A DNA stretch of 64,000 nt from Archangium violaceum (lineage in GTDB: Bacteria > Myxococcota > Myxococcia > Myxococcales > Myxococcaceae): NCBI RefSeq assembly GCF_016859125.1, contig NZ_CP069338.1:12341501-12405500 (forward strand), in the 5' to 3' direction. Of the stretch, positions 42,499 to 51,901 are shown in pieces; the first letter of the stretch is position 1, and each line of letters opens with the position of its first letter. A program made the translations under genes and the position numbers. The notes beneath the pieces were generated by a model that was not told where the DNA came from, made no database searches, and was given only the letters and a program-made list of their open reading frames with translations.

Positions 42499-43400
42499 CG
42501 CCGCTCCTCCTCGGGCGCGCGCGGCGACTCCAGCGCCGACCGCGTCGCCCACGTCCAGGTCTCTCCGTCCAACGTCGCCTTCAGGGTGAGCTCGCGCCGC
42601 ACCGGCAGGAAGCGGCCCCTCCCGAGCAACTGTTCTCCCTCACACTCAACCCCTGGCGTCAGCGTCGGGTTCCCCGCCATGACCAGCGTCTCGCGCACCT
42701 CCTGGGAGGCCTCTTCTCCCGGCGCCTCCAGGCAGCGCAGCGTGAACACCAGCGCCTCGCCCTGCTCGGTGGGCCGCGTGCCATGGAAGGTGCGCTCCAG
42801 CAGATACGCCACCTCGTGCCCGCCCAGGCGCACCGTGCCCACCGCGTAGCTGCGTTGCCCGGGAGCCAACGTCCCCCCGTAGATGCCCCCGTACGCCACC
42901 TCCCACTCGCCGCGCGTGCGCGCCTCCAGCGCGTCCGGAGCGAAGAAGTCCTCCAGGAGGGAGACGTCCTGGCCAGGCGGAGCCACCGCCTCGAGCGCCG
43001 CCAGCGCGGCCTCCGGCTCCACCACCTCCACGTAGGCGCCATCCGCCGCGAGCCGCACGCGAAGGACGAAGCGCGTGAGGACATCATCCACCAGCGTCTC
43101 CACCGGAGCCCCGTTCAGCGAGTAGCGCGCCTCCGTCACCCGCTGCGTGAGGAGCCAGCCGCCCTGCTCGCGCGTGAAGCGCGTGACGGTCGTCAGCGCC
43201 GCCTCCTGCGAACCCGGAGCGCCACTGCGTCGCAGGGTGCTCTTCACCGTCTCCGTGAGGAGCGAGTCCTCGGGGGGCCGGAACTCGAGCCGAAGAGGAC
43301 GAGGCGTGGTCGGCTCGGGCACCGGAGGAAGGACCTTGCGGCTGCACGCGGTGGCCGAGGCCACGAGGAGCACCAGGGAGCACGAACGAAGGAGTCGCAT
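42495..43400 (-). CDS. Lipoprotein, unknown
   Basis: A 301-residue predicted lipoprotein with signal MRLLRSCSLVLLVASATAC. The mature protein is beta-rich (for example ALTTVTRFTREQGGWLLTQRV, WEVAYGGIYGGTLAPGQRSYAVGTVRLGG), reminiscent of lipocalin-like or ligand-binding barrels, but I do not recognise the family. It lies 17 bases downstream of the amine oxidase gene and is coupled to the CoA-binding gene, giving a three-gene unit. Confidence 0.75.
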   Translation of the reverse strand: MRLLRSCSLVLLVASATACSRKVLPPVPEPTTPRPLRLEFRPPEDSLLTETVKSTLRRSGAPGSQEAALTTVTRFTREQGGWLLTQRVTEARYSLNGAPVETLVDDVLTRFVLRVRLAADGAYVEVVEPEAALAALEAVAPPGQDVSLLEDFFAPDALEARTRGEWEVAYGGIYGGTLAPGQRSYAVGTVRLGGHEVAYLLERTFHGTRPTEQGEALVFTLRCLEAPGEEASQEVRETLVMAGNPTLTPGVECEGEQLLGRGRFLPVRRELTLKATLDGETWTWATRSALESPRAPEEERR

Positions 43401-43417
43401 GACGTCCGCGCACGCTG

Positions 43418-44755
43418 TCAGAAAGCACCCCTGCTCGCGAGCGCTTCGTTCCCCAGGAGCTCGCGAGCCGCGCGAAGCCCGGTCGCGAGCGCGCCATGGA
43501 CGGTGCCCTCCTCGCCCTCGAGGTGGGTGGCCTCGCCGGCGAAGAACAGGGTGCCCTGAACGGGCCGGGCCAGGGCATCCATGGCATCCACGGCCCCGGC
43601 CGGAATGACGCAGTACCCGCCCCGGCTGAAGGGCTCCCGCTGCCAGTCCTGGACCCGCCAGCTCTCGACCTGCTCCTCGAGCGCGCGCCGGGGGAGTTTG
43701 AAGATGCGCCCGAGCGACTCCACCGCGTGCCGGAACACCTCCTGCTCGCGAAGCCGGGAGAGCGCCTCGGCGGCGGGGCCACCCGTCCAGCCCACGAGGT
43801 AGCGCGAGCGCAGGGGCGAGAGCGTCCACCAGGTGGGGATGGAGAGCCGTGGGGCATGGAAGAAGCCATGGCGCCGGGTGTCCTCGCGCTCCTCCCAGAA
43901 GGGCGAGCGGAAGCGCAGGAGCACCTTCACGAGGGGCCCCATCTCGAGCCGGGCCATCGCACGCTCCTTCTCCGGAAGGCGAGGGAGGAACCGTACCGCG
44001 CCGGGCTCGGGAGGCGCGGCCTTCAGCACGCCCAGGGGTAGCGACACCACGGCCCGCCGGGCGCGGAAGATGCCAAGAGGAGAGCCCTCGCGCGTGCGAG
44101 CGCGCACCTCCACGCCCCGAGGCGACCACCTCACCTGCTCGGCGACGGCATTGAAGAAGAGCGTCTGGGGCCGGCGCATCAGCCCCCGGACGAGCGGCGC
44201 CAACACCCGATCATACCCCTGGAGCGCGCGAGAGGGCGCGATGCCTCCGAGCGCTTCCGCGGCGCGCTCCATGCGGGCGATGGCGAGCGAGCTGGCCGTG
44301 TCCACGGTGGCCGCGTAGAAGCCCTCCACGTAGGCGCGGGCCAGAAGGACCTTGCGCTCGGACCAGAGCCCGGAGCGGGCGTGCTCGGAGAGCAGCTGGC
44401 CCACGGGTCGGTCCGGGGGCTCGGCGCTGGCGAGGTCTTCCACGAAGTCGAAGTCCGCGTCTCCGTCCCGAAGCCTCCCGCGCCAGAGCAGGGCGTGCGA
44501 GTCGTTGCACGTGCCCACCTTCACCCGGGCGCTCCGGGCCAGTTTCTGGAGGAGGCGGGGCTTGCCGTGGAAGAACTCCGCGCCCAGTTCCAGGGGGGTG
44601 CCATCGAGCGCGTCACGCACGGTGTCCACCCGGCCTCCAGGGCGGTCACGGGCCTCCAGCACGACGATGCGCAGGCCCGCGCGGGTCAGCCGGTCCGCGG
44701 CGGCGAGCCCCGAGGCCCCCGCTCCCAGGACGACCACGTCGGAGGAACAGTCCAT
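43418..44755 (-). CDS. Flavin amine oxidase (monoamine oxidase-like)
   Basis: A 445-residue FAD enzyme. The amino-terminal dinucleotide site is VVVLGAGASGLAAADRL, followed by VLEARDRPGGRVDTV (the GG motif). LELGAEFFHG is the substrate-loop start, and the carboxy FAD site is LFFAGEATHLEGEEGTVHGAL. It oxidises amines or related C-N/C-C bonds; the substrate is unknown. The ATG at 44755 begins right before the Rossmann strand. It is first in a unit with the lipoprotein and CoA-binding genes. Confidence 0.9.
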   Translation of the reverse strand: MDCSSDVVVLGAGASGLAAADRLTRAGLRIVVLEARDRPGGRVDTVRDALDGTPLELGAEFFHGKPRLLQKLARSARVKVGTCNDSHALLWRGRLRDGDADFDFVEDLASAEPPDRPVGQLLSEHARSGLWSERKVLLARAYVEGFYAATVDTASSLAIARMERAAEALGGIAPSRALQGYDRVLAPLVRGLMRRPQTLFFNAVAEQVRWSPRGVEVRARTREGSPLGIFRARRAVVSLPLGVLKAAPPEPGAVRFLPRLPEKERAMARLEMGPLVKVLLRFRSPFWEEREDTRRHGFFHAPRLSIPTWWTLSPLRSRYLVGWTGGPAAEALSRLREQEVFRHAVESLGRIFKLPRRALEEQVESWRVQDWQREPFSRGGYCVIPAGAVDAMDALARPVQGTLFFAGEATHLEGEEGTVHGALATGLRAARELLGNEALASRGAF

Positions 44756-44927
44756 GCCTCTTCCATGGACACGCCCGGCGCGAGCATCAGGGAGCGAGCC
44801 TCGGGCCCATGCCAACCTGAACGGAGGGTAGAGCGACCAGGAGGGGCTCGTCTCCAGCCCATGCACCATCTCCAGAGTCATTTCCAGCAGGGTGACCGCG
44901 CGAGTGGTTTTGCGCTTGTCCCCTCGG

Positions 44928-45806
44928 ATGGCCCTCCCCTACCCTGCGCGCCTGTTCGTCGAGGCCCCCGTGCGCCCTGGTCCCTGGCTCCTCCTGCTGT
45001 CGCTGCTGCTCTCCACCCTGGCTTCCGCGCAGGACCCGCCCAATGAACAGGCGTTCCAATGGCGCACGCTCGTGGCTCCCGCCAGGCCCGACGAGGTTCC
45101 TCCCCTGGAGCTACACATTCGCGCCGGAGTGGCCACGCTCGTCCGGTTCGAGGCCCCCTTGCGGCTCGGAGCCATGAGGCATCCGGCACACGAGGAGCGC
45201 ATCCAGCTCGTCCGGATGAACGACGAGACACTGATCATCATCTCCACCACGAACCTGGCCGAGGGTGAACAGATCCCGCTCATCGTGGAGGCCGGGCCCG
45301 GTGCCAGGCCCCTCCGCTTCGTGCTCATCACCCGGCACGACACGGTGGATGTACAGGTGCGCGTGGTGCTCGGACAGGTGTCCGACGATGGGGCGGAGGC
45401 GGAGTCCATGGCCCGGAACCTCCTTGCCGCGCCGGATGCCCGCGCAACGCTCGCCGTCCCACGAGAAACGGTGAACTCCGATCCAAGGGAGTCACGGGGA
45501 CAGGTCCAATCCCTGCTCTGGATGGGGCGGCGCTTCTTCGCCACCGTGACCGTGCACAGCCGTAAAAAGGGCGCACCACCCTGGAGACTGGTTCAAGCAC
45601 GCCTGCGGGCAACGCTCCCGGATGGAACCCTCCTGGAATGGCCCGCGCACCTGACTTCTGGAACAGCAAGCCCCATCCGTCAGCGCTACATCGTGACCGA
45701 CCTTCTCCCAGAAGGAGCCTCGAGGCTGGAGCTGGCACTGGACGGACAGGACTCACCCGGAGCCTACCAACGCCTTCCCATGGAGGAAGTGCCGACCCGC
45801 CCATGA
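44928..45806 (+). CDS. DUF2381 family protein
   Basis: A 292-residue secreted protein with signal GPWLLLLSLLLSTLASAQ, then a beta-rich body: RAGVATLVRFEAPL, LIIISTTNLAEGEQIPLIVEAG, RFVLITRHDTVDVQVRVV, and the later QSLLWMGRRFFATVTVHSRKKG. These are features of the myxobacterial DUF2381 family. It overlaps the start of the receptor kinase by ATGA, a pairing I recall from other myxobacteria. It may be the periplasmic partner or sensor for the kinase (inference). ATG 44928 is preferred over the upstream ATG at 44892. Confidence 0.85.
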   Translation: MALPYPARLFVEAPVRPGPWLLLLSLLLSTLASAQDPPNEQAFQWRTLVAPARPDEVPPLELHIRAGVATLVRFEAPLRLGAMRHPAHEERIQLVRMNDETLIIISTTNLAEGEQIPLIVEAGPGARPLRFVLITRHDTVDVQVRVVLGQVSDDGAEAESMARNLLAAPDARATLAVPRETVNSDPRESRGQVQSLLWMGRRFFATVTVHSRKKGAPPWRLVQARLRATLPDGTLLEWPAHLTSGTASPIRQRYIVTDLLPEGASRLELALDGQDSPGAYQRLPMEEVPTRP

Positions 45807-47695
45807 GCCCGCCCATCCATCCCAACCAACTCCGCGCGGGGGACCGCGTGAGGGACTTCCACATCGTGCGCCAACTGGGTATCGGAGGATTCTCCTTCGT
45901 CTTCCAGGTGGCACGTGGAGGGCGCCAGTACTCGATGAAGATGGCGGCCCGGCCTCCCTCGGCGGAGGATGAGGACCAGGTGGATGCATGGATGCGCCGC
46001 GAGGTCGCCTCGCTGGAGTACCTCGACAACCCCCACCTGCTGCCAGTACTCGAGTGGGGCCGGTGGCCCGATCCGGAAAGGGGTTACGCCTGGTTCGTCA
46101 CCCCCTACGTCTCGGGGAGTACGTTCCACGTGTGGCGCTGGCGCGAACGTGCATCGCTCCACCGCGCGGTGGGCGTGCTGTGCGAGTTCCTGAAGACGCT
46201 GGAGACACTGCATGAGCGCGGCGTGTGCCACCGGGACGTCAAGGCGGACAACCTCCTGGTGCGCCAGGGAGATGACAGTCCGTTCCTCATCGACTTCGGC
46301 TCGGCGCACCTGCCCTGGGCGCGCCCCCTGACGGAAGGGCTGGCTCCCGGAACCCTCTACTGCCAGCCTCCCGAGGCCATCGCCTTCGTGCTGTTCGACG
46401 CCACGCGCCCGGGTTCGCGACTGGAGGCGCGTCCCGCCGCCGACCTGTATGCCATTGGCGTCCTGCTATACGAAACCCTCACCAACTGCCGTCCCCTCAG
46501 CACCCGGCTGTCGCTGGAGCAATCCCTGGTGGCCATCGCCACCACCTCCCCCCTGCATCCCCAGCAGCTCGCCCCTACTGCGCCTACCTCCCTGTGCGCA
46601 CTGACCCTGTCGCTCCTGGCGAAGGACCCTGAACACCGGCCCCCAAGCGCCCGCGCCGTGCGCGAGGAACTGGAGCGGCTGCGTGGAGAAGAAGGGCACA
46701 CCGAGTCCTGGCAGGCTCCCGCGAAGCGGCCTTCCGAATGCACGGGGTTGAGGACGCTCTTCCCGGACGTGGACATGCTGGAGGAGTCGCGGGAGGAAGC
46801 ACAGGAGCCGGAGCAACCCGCCGCCGCCCCTCCATCCCAGGAGATCCCGCAACCCGCGCGCACAGGGCCAGCGGGAAGGCGGACGCGGCGATTCGTCGCG
46901 CTGACACTCGGGCTGGGGTTGCTCGGGATAGGGTGGACGCTCCTCCGCGTCGCACAGGCGACTCCTCCAGAGGGTGGCTGGCGTGCGGAGCCCACCGCGC
47001 CGGCCAGTCCGGTGCATTCCGACAAAGGAACGCAGTCCGTGTCCTCCGCTCCCAACTCCGAAGCCTTCCTCTCTTCCCCTACCCCGACCCAGGCAAACTC
47101 ACGCCTGTGCGTGCTGCTCACCAGCGTGCTGGGAGTGGCCGCCGCGCAACTCGCCGGGTGTGCCACCGCTCCCGTCCGGCCCGATCCCATCGGATACCTC
47201 GCGAGTTGCTCACCCGAGGCTCGCGCCACTCCCGTCAAGCTGGGCATCGTGCCCGACGAGCAAGGTTCCTTCATCGATCCGGAATCCGGCACTCCAGCAT
47301 CGGATGAATCCATCGAGGATGGAGGCTCCCTCAACCTCAAGCCCGGCCCCATCTCCGCCTCCATGTTCGTGAACATGAAAGGACAGGAGTTGTACGTGAG
47401 AATCACCGGCGAGGCCGTGACGACCCCCAATCGTGTCTACATCCAGTTCGACCGTTTGTACCTGCCGGACGGCACCTCGTATCCCATCTGTGGAGTGGCC
47501 GTGGATGGCTTGCACGAGTACGGCATCCCAACGTACGCGAGGCTGCCCATGCGTGGGGCCAAGGTGGACCCGGCCCGTGTAGACAAGAGTCCCGGCAGCG
47601 TGGTGCTCAACGACCCACGCTTCGAGACGGTGTTGCAGGGACCCGAGGGCTACTACATGCCCCGCGTCAACATGGCCCCGCCGGACTGGCGCTGA
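45803..47695 (+). CDS. Receptor Ser/Thr protein kinase with an atypical lipoprotein-like extracytoplasmic domain
   Basis: A 630-residue eukaryote-like kinase. The glycine loop is GIGGFSFVF, the ATP-binding Lys46 is in YSMKMA, the catalytic loop H143RDVKADN, and D164FG in IDFGSAH. The APE region is QPPEAIAF and the domain ends near 290. A Glu/Pro-rich linker leads to one membrane helix (about 363-382). Unusually, a second hydrophobic stretch CVLLTSVLGVAAAQLAGC (Cys453) looks exactly like a lipoprotein signal. It is followed by a 175-residue domain with VYIQFDRLYLPDGTSYPICGVAVDG. The gene may have arisen by fusion of a kinase with a lipoprotein gene. It is coupled to DUF2381. Confidence 0.9.
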   Translation: MSPPIHPNQLRAGDRVRDFHIVRQLGIGGFSFVFQVARGGRQYSMKMAARPPSAEDEDQVDAWMRREVASLEYLDNPHLLPVLEWGRWPDPERGYAWFVTPYVSGSTFHVWRWRERASLHRAVGVLCEFLKTLETLHERGVCHRDVKADNLLVRQGDDSPFLIDFGSAHLPWARPLTEGLAPGTLYCQPPEAIAFVLFDATRPGSRLEARPAADLYAIGVLLYETLTNCRPLSTRLSLEQSLVAIATTSPLHPQQLAPTAPTSLCALTLSLLAKDPEHRPPSARAVREELERLRGEEGHTESWQAPAKRPSECTGLRTLFPDVDMLEESREEAQEPEQPAAAPPSQEIPQPARTGPAGRRTRRFVALTLGLGLLGIGWTLLRVAQATPPEGGWRAEPTAPASPVHSDKGTQSVSSAPNSEAFLSSPTPTQANSRLCVLLTSVLGVAAAQLAGCATAPVRPDPIGYLASCSPEARATPVKLGIVPDEQGSFIDPESGTPASDESIEDGGSLNLKPGPISASMFVNMKGQELYVRITGEAVTTPNRVYIQFDRLYLPDGTSYPICGVAVDGLHEYGIPTYARLPMRGAKVDPARVDKSPGSVVLNDPRFETVLQGPEGYYMPRVNMAPPDWR

Positions 47696-47716
47696 GACCT
47701 TCCGTTCGGGCCTGAC

Positions 47717-47748
47717 GAGACAGCGGCGCTGCGTGCGCCGCGTGTCTC
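47717..47748. terminator. Bidirectional hairpin between convergent kinase and Cys-rich genes
   Basis: GAGACA-GCGGCG pairs with CGCCGC-g-TGTCTC around a seven-base loop, with a single one-base bulge. It lies in the 82-base gap between the stops. Confidence 0.75.
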
Positions 47749-47777
47749 CGGGAGGCAGGCCGGGCAGGGCACGTGCC

Positions 47778-48656
47778 TCACTTGTCGAGGTCGAACAGGC
47801 ACAATCCGGGTTTGCCCTCCGATGCCCCCGCGCATTCTTCCAGCGGCCCGCAGGTGCCCGGCTCATCTGACTCGCAGTGCTGGATGCAGCGATCACCCAT
47901 GCACGAGAAGCCTTCGGGACACACTGGCGTCTGGGAGTCGCACGAGAGCAGACACGTCATCCCCACGCGATTCTGGGACTCGCGGGCCACGATTTCGCAG
48001 ACCTTGCCCGCCGGGCAGGGATGGAGCTGACAATCCGTTCCCTTGACCCGCGCGCAAATCGATACACCGTACTCCAATGCCACGCATCGTTGCCCCTCGG
48101 GGCAGGAGCGCCCCTCGCAGGTCGGCAGACACACGGAGCCCTTCGAGTCCGCCGCATGGCAGTAGAAACCCTCCGGACAACTCCGGGGCTGCTGGGGCTG
48201 GCAGGGGCGGCGGCATTTGGTGTGAGTACACGCCAGGCCCGGCGCGCACGCCAGGCTCCGCAGGAGGGGCAACTCCATGCAAAGCTGCCCCTCCGCGACC
48301 TCACCTGGAGCACCACACAAGCGCACCACGCGCTCGCCCGCCGCAATCGAATGGCAGGAGAGGCCCCCGCTACAATCCGCATCCGTTGTACAGGTGCTCG
48401 CCACACAAGCTCTCCTGAACATGAGCTGGGCCGGCAGACAGACGAGTGGGTCGTCACAGTCCTCATCGCCCTGACAGGTCCTTTCGAACGAGAGCAGCCG
48501 TCTCGCCTCCTCTGGCGCGAGGATGGGGACGAACCCGCGGCCCTCCTCGCGCGAGGAGGATACAGGGACCCCCCCCAGCAGCCTGCTCGAGGCCCACATC
48601 AAAGGAAGCGGCAGCAGAACGGCCAACAGGATGACAGGCCACGCGCGCCCCCTCAC
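47778..48656 (-). CDS. Cys-rich secreted or membrane-anchored protein
   Basis: A 292-residue protein with one amino-terminal hydrophobic helix (VILLAVLLPLPLMWASS). About 30 cysteines follow in Dickkopf/EGF-like patterns (TCQGDEDCDDPLVC, STCTTDADCSGGLSC, RSCPEGFYC, PCPAGKVC). Such 'C-x-D-x-D-C' modules are frequent in large myxobacterial surface proteins. The start is a GTG overlapping the previous stop (GTGA, 48653-48656). No catalytic domain is seen; a structural or binding role outside the cell is likely. Confidence 0.8.
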   Translation of the reverse strand: MRGRAWPVILLAVLLPLPLMWASSRLLGGVPVSSSREEGRGFVPILAPEEARRLLSFERTCQGDEDCDDPLVCLPAQLMFRRACVASTCTTDADCSGGLSCHSIAAGERVVRLCGAPGEVAEGQLCMELPLLRSLACAPGLACTHTKCRRPCQPQQPRSCPEGFYCHAADSKGSVCLPTCEGRSCPEGQRCVALEYGVSICARVKGTDCQLHPCPAGKVCEIVARESQNRVGMTCLLSCDSQTPVCPEGFSCMGDRCIQHCESDEPGTCGPLEECAGASEGKPGLCLFDLDK

Positions 48657-48883
48657 TGCCAGTCCCTCACTTCCATCTCCTGAACGCAGACCTCCATGCA
48701 GGCGTCGTAGTCATCAGGAGCACACCTGGCCCTGATGGCCGCAGGCTGGCAACCCCCACGGACCATTCTTTTGATTTCGTCCCTGAGCAATGCCTGACGC
48801 AGAACACCCGCCTCGCCCCCTACGGGACACCCGGTCCCGAGCATCAGCACCAGCAGCCCTGCCATCACGAGCACGCGCTTCAT
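48653..48883 (-). CDS. Small lipoprotein coupled to the Cys-rich protein
   Basis: A 76-residue lipoprotein: signal RVLVMAGLLVLMLGTGC, then a short mature part with four more Cys (GGCQPAAIRARCAPDDYDACMEVCVQEME). The spacing suggests two disulphides in a helical hairpin. It overlaps the GTG start of the Cys-rich gene, so the two are made together. No family is recognised. An inverted repeat (48899-48915) lies just upstream. Confidence 0.75.
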   Translation of the reverse strand: MKRVLVMAGLLVLMLGTGCPVGGEAGVLRQALLRDEIKRMVRGGCQPAAIRARCAPDDYDACMEVCVQEMEVRDWQ

Positions 48884-48898
48884 CAACCCGGCCCCCCT

Positions 48899-48915
48899 GA
48901 GCGCGGGAAGCGCTC
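48899..48915. promoter_or_regulatory. Inverted repeat upstream of the small lipoprotein gene
   Basis: GAGCGC-gggaa-GCGCTC, a perfect 6-bp stem 16 bases before the lipoprotein start. It could be an operator or a leader hairpin. Confidence 0.35.
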
Positions 48916-48988
48916 GGAGGCAACAGCATAGGTCCCACCCTCCGAGTGAATCCAGCTCACACAGGAGAGAAAACCGAGCACCCACCAA

Positions 48989-49010
48989 CACCGGTCCTAT
49001 GCGGCCGGTG
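48989..49010 (-). terminator. Weak hairpin after tetR
   Basis: CACCGG and CCGGTG arms with a 10-base spacer, 11 bases past the tetR stop on the minus strand, followed by TTGGTGGG. Confidence 0.4.
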
Positions 49011-49020
49011 CCCGCGAGTC

Positions 49021-49665
49021 TCACCGCTCACGCGGGAGCAACTGCTCCATCCCACCGAGGATCAACTTCAGCCCTCGCTCGAAGCGATCATCGAATTTCG
49101 TGAACATCTCCTCGCCCGCGGCCAAGGCGAGCGGGAAACGTTTGCCATCGACTCGTTGGGCTCGCCGCTCCGGGTCGTACTCCTCGTTGTGTTGGCCCGG
49201 CAGCGGATTCACGGCCTGCTCCTCGATGGTGAACCCCACCGTGTAGTTGTAGACCGTGGAAAAGCCACACACCGCGTCGCGAAGCGAGAACCCGGCGTCG
49301 ACGAGCTTCCGGAGAATGGTGTCCATCGCCGCGTACAACGTTTCATCGGTGAGGCGCGTGCCACTGAAGACCTTCGCGCCATCCCGGTAACCGAGCATCA
49401 TCCGCCGGAGGCCCCGGGCGGTCTCGGCCAGGAACTCCTCCCAGGACTGTCTGGCACCAGGATGCTTCGTCGCCCCCACCATATCCCTGAGCATCGTGGT
49501 GGCCATCTCGTCGAGCAGCTCGTCCTTGTTCTTGAAGTGCCAGTACAGCGCGGGCGCCTGCACCTCGAGCTCGCGCGCGATCCGCCGCAGCGTCAGCCCC
49601 TCCAGCCCTTCCTCGTTCAGCACCCGCAGCGCCGTGCGCACCACGAGCTCGCGATCCAGTCCCAT
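49021..49665 (-). CDS. TetR-family repressor of the adjacent flavin monooxygenase
   Basis: A 214-residue TetR/AcrR regulator. The DNA-binding helix-turn-helix is LTLRRIARELEVQAPALYWHFKNKDEL (about 25-50). The ligand domain resembles the TetR class C-terminal domain (GYRDGAKVFSGTRLTDE is typical of the tetracycline-repressor-like group). The ATG at 49665 begins the compact MGLDRELVV start. It is divergent from the monooxygenase, with two perfect palindromic operators between them, so it represses both genes until a ligand, probably the monooxygenase substrate, binds. Confidence 0.92.
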   Translation of the reverse strand: MGLDRELVVRTALRVLNEEGLEGLTLRRIARELEVQAPALYWHFKNKDELLDEMATTMLRDMVGATKHPGARQSWEEFLAETARGLRRMMLGYRDGAKVFSGTRLTDETLYAAMDTILRKLVDAGFSLRDAVCGFSTVYNYTVGFTIEEQAVNPLPGQHNEEYDPERRAQRVDGKRFPLALAAGEEMFTKFDDRFERGLKLILGGMEQLLPRER

Positions 49666-49697
49666 CACCACCTCGGTCCGGCTCGGAGCTTGACAGC

Positions 49698-49731
49698 TTA
49701 ACGCCGTTAAATGCATCCTTAACGCCGTTAA
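49698..49731. promoter_or_regulatory. Two identical TetR-type operators TTAACGCCGTTAA
   Basis: The 13-base palindrome TTAACG-c-CGTTAA occurs at 49698-49710 and again at 49719-49731, centre to centre 21 bases (two helical turns). TTGACA (49690-49695), a possible -35 element for the monooxygenase, abuts the first. The layout matches tetO1/tetO2 of classical TetR divergons. Confidence 0.9.
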
Positions 49732-49760
49732 ACTCGCCTCCCTGGCGAAGGAGGAAGCAC

Positions 49761-51314
<1,554 letters not shown>

Positions 51315-51345
51315 CAGGGATTGAAACACCAGACGCCCACGAGGA

Positions 51346-51363
51346 CCGGCCCCCCCTGGCCGG
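51346..51363 (+). terminator. Hairpin after the monooxygenase gene
   Basis: CCGGCC-cccct-type loop-GGCCGG, a perfect 6-bp stem 31 bases past the stop. It also lies downstream of the convergent DUF2795 gene. Confidence 0.55.
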
Positions 51364-51402
51364 CGCCCGCGAGCGCCTCACCTGTTGCTCAGCCCCTTGT
51401 CG

Positions 51403-51723
51403 CTACGGATGCCGCTGGTTCCCGTCCGGGGCGTTCTCCACCAGGTCCCGGCCGATGTTGCGCCGATCCCGATCCACCCCGTCATCGTCGTACCGGCGGC
51501 CACCCAGCGCGAACCGGCGCGCGGCCTCCGCCAGGTCCCTCATCACGTCTTCCCGGGACTGGTACTCCTCCTGCGGCAGCGACTTGAGGACGTTGATGAT
51601 GTCCATGTAGGCGCCGTTGTCCTCCGCGGCGGCGACGATCTGCTCGCGGGTCGCGGGGTAGTCCACGGAGTCCAGGTGCGGCGTGATGGAGAGCGCTGGG
51701 TTCTCCGCAAATCCGAATGCCAT
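51403..51723 (-). CDS. DUF2795 domain protein
   Basis: A 106-residue protein with DYPATREQIVAAAEDNGAYMDIINVLKSLPQEEYQSREDVMRDLAEAARRF, which matches the small helical DUF2795 fold, plus an acidic/Asp-Arg tail. Function is unknown. AGAGGA precedes the ATG at 51723. It converges with the monooxygenase and is divergent from the hydrolase. Confidence 0.75.
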   Translation of the reverse strand: MAFGFAENPALSITPHLDSVDYPATREQIVAAAEDNGAYMDIINVLKSLPQEEYQSREDVMRDLAEAARRFALGGRRYDDDGVDRDRRNIGRDLVENAPDGNQRHP

Positions 51724-51901
51724 CGTGTCCTCTGCCTTTCCGCCCGGGCCTGCCTCCCTCTCCCGGGGCTTCGGCTTCAACCTGGGGATGGAATGTCCGG
51801 CGGGCCACCTCGCGATGCCCCCTCCGTTCGCGTCCCCTGGGCAGCCAACCGGCCAGGGCCAGGGTAGATTGCTGGTTCCCAGACCCCTTTCGGGACTCCC
51901 G

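Noticed and set aside
42495-44129. Longer start for the lipoprotein gene at 44129
   Set aside because: The extra 240 codons are antisense-frame sequence inside the amine oxidase gene; the signal peptide begins at 43400.
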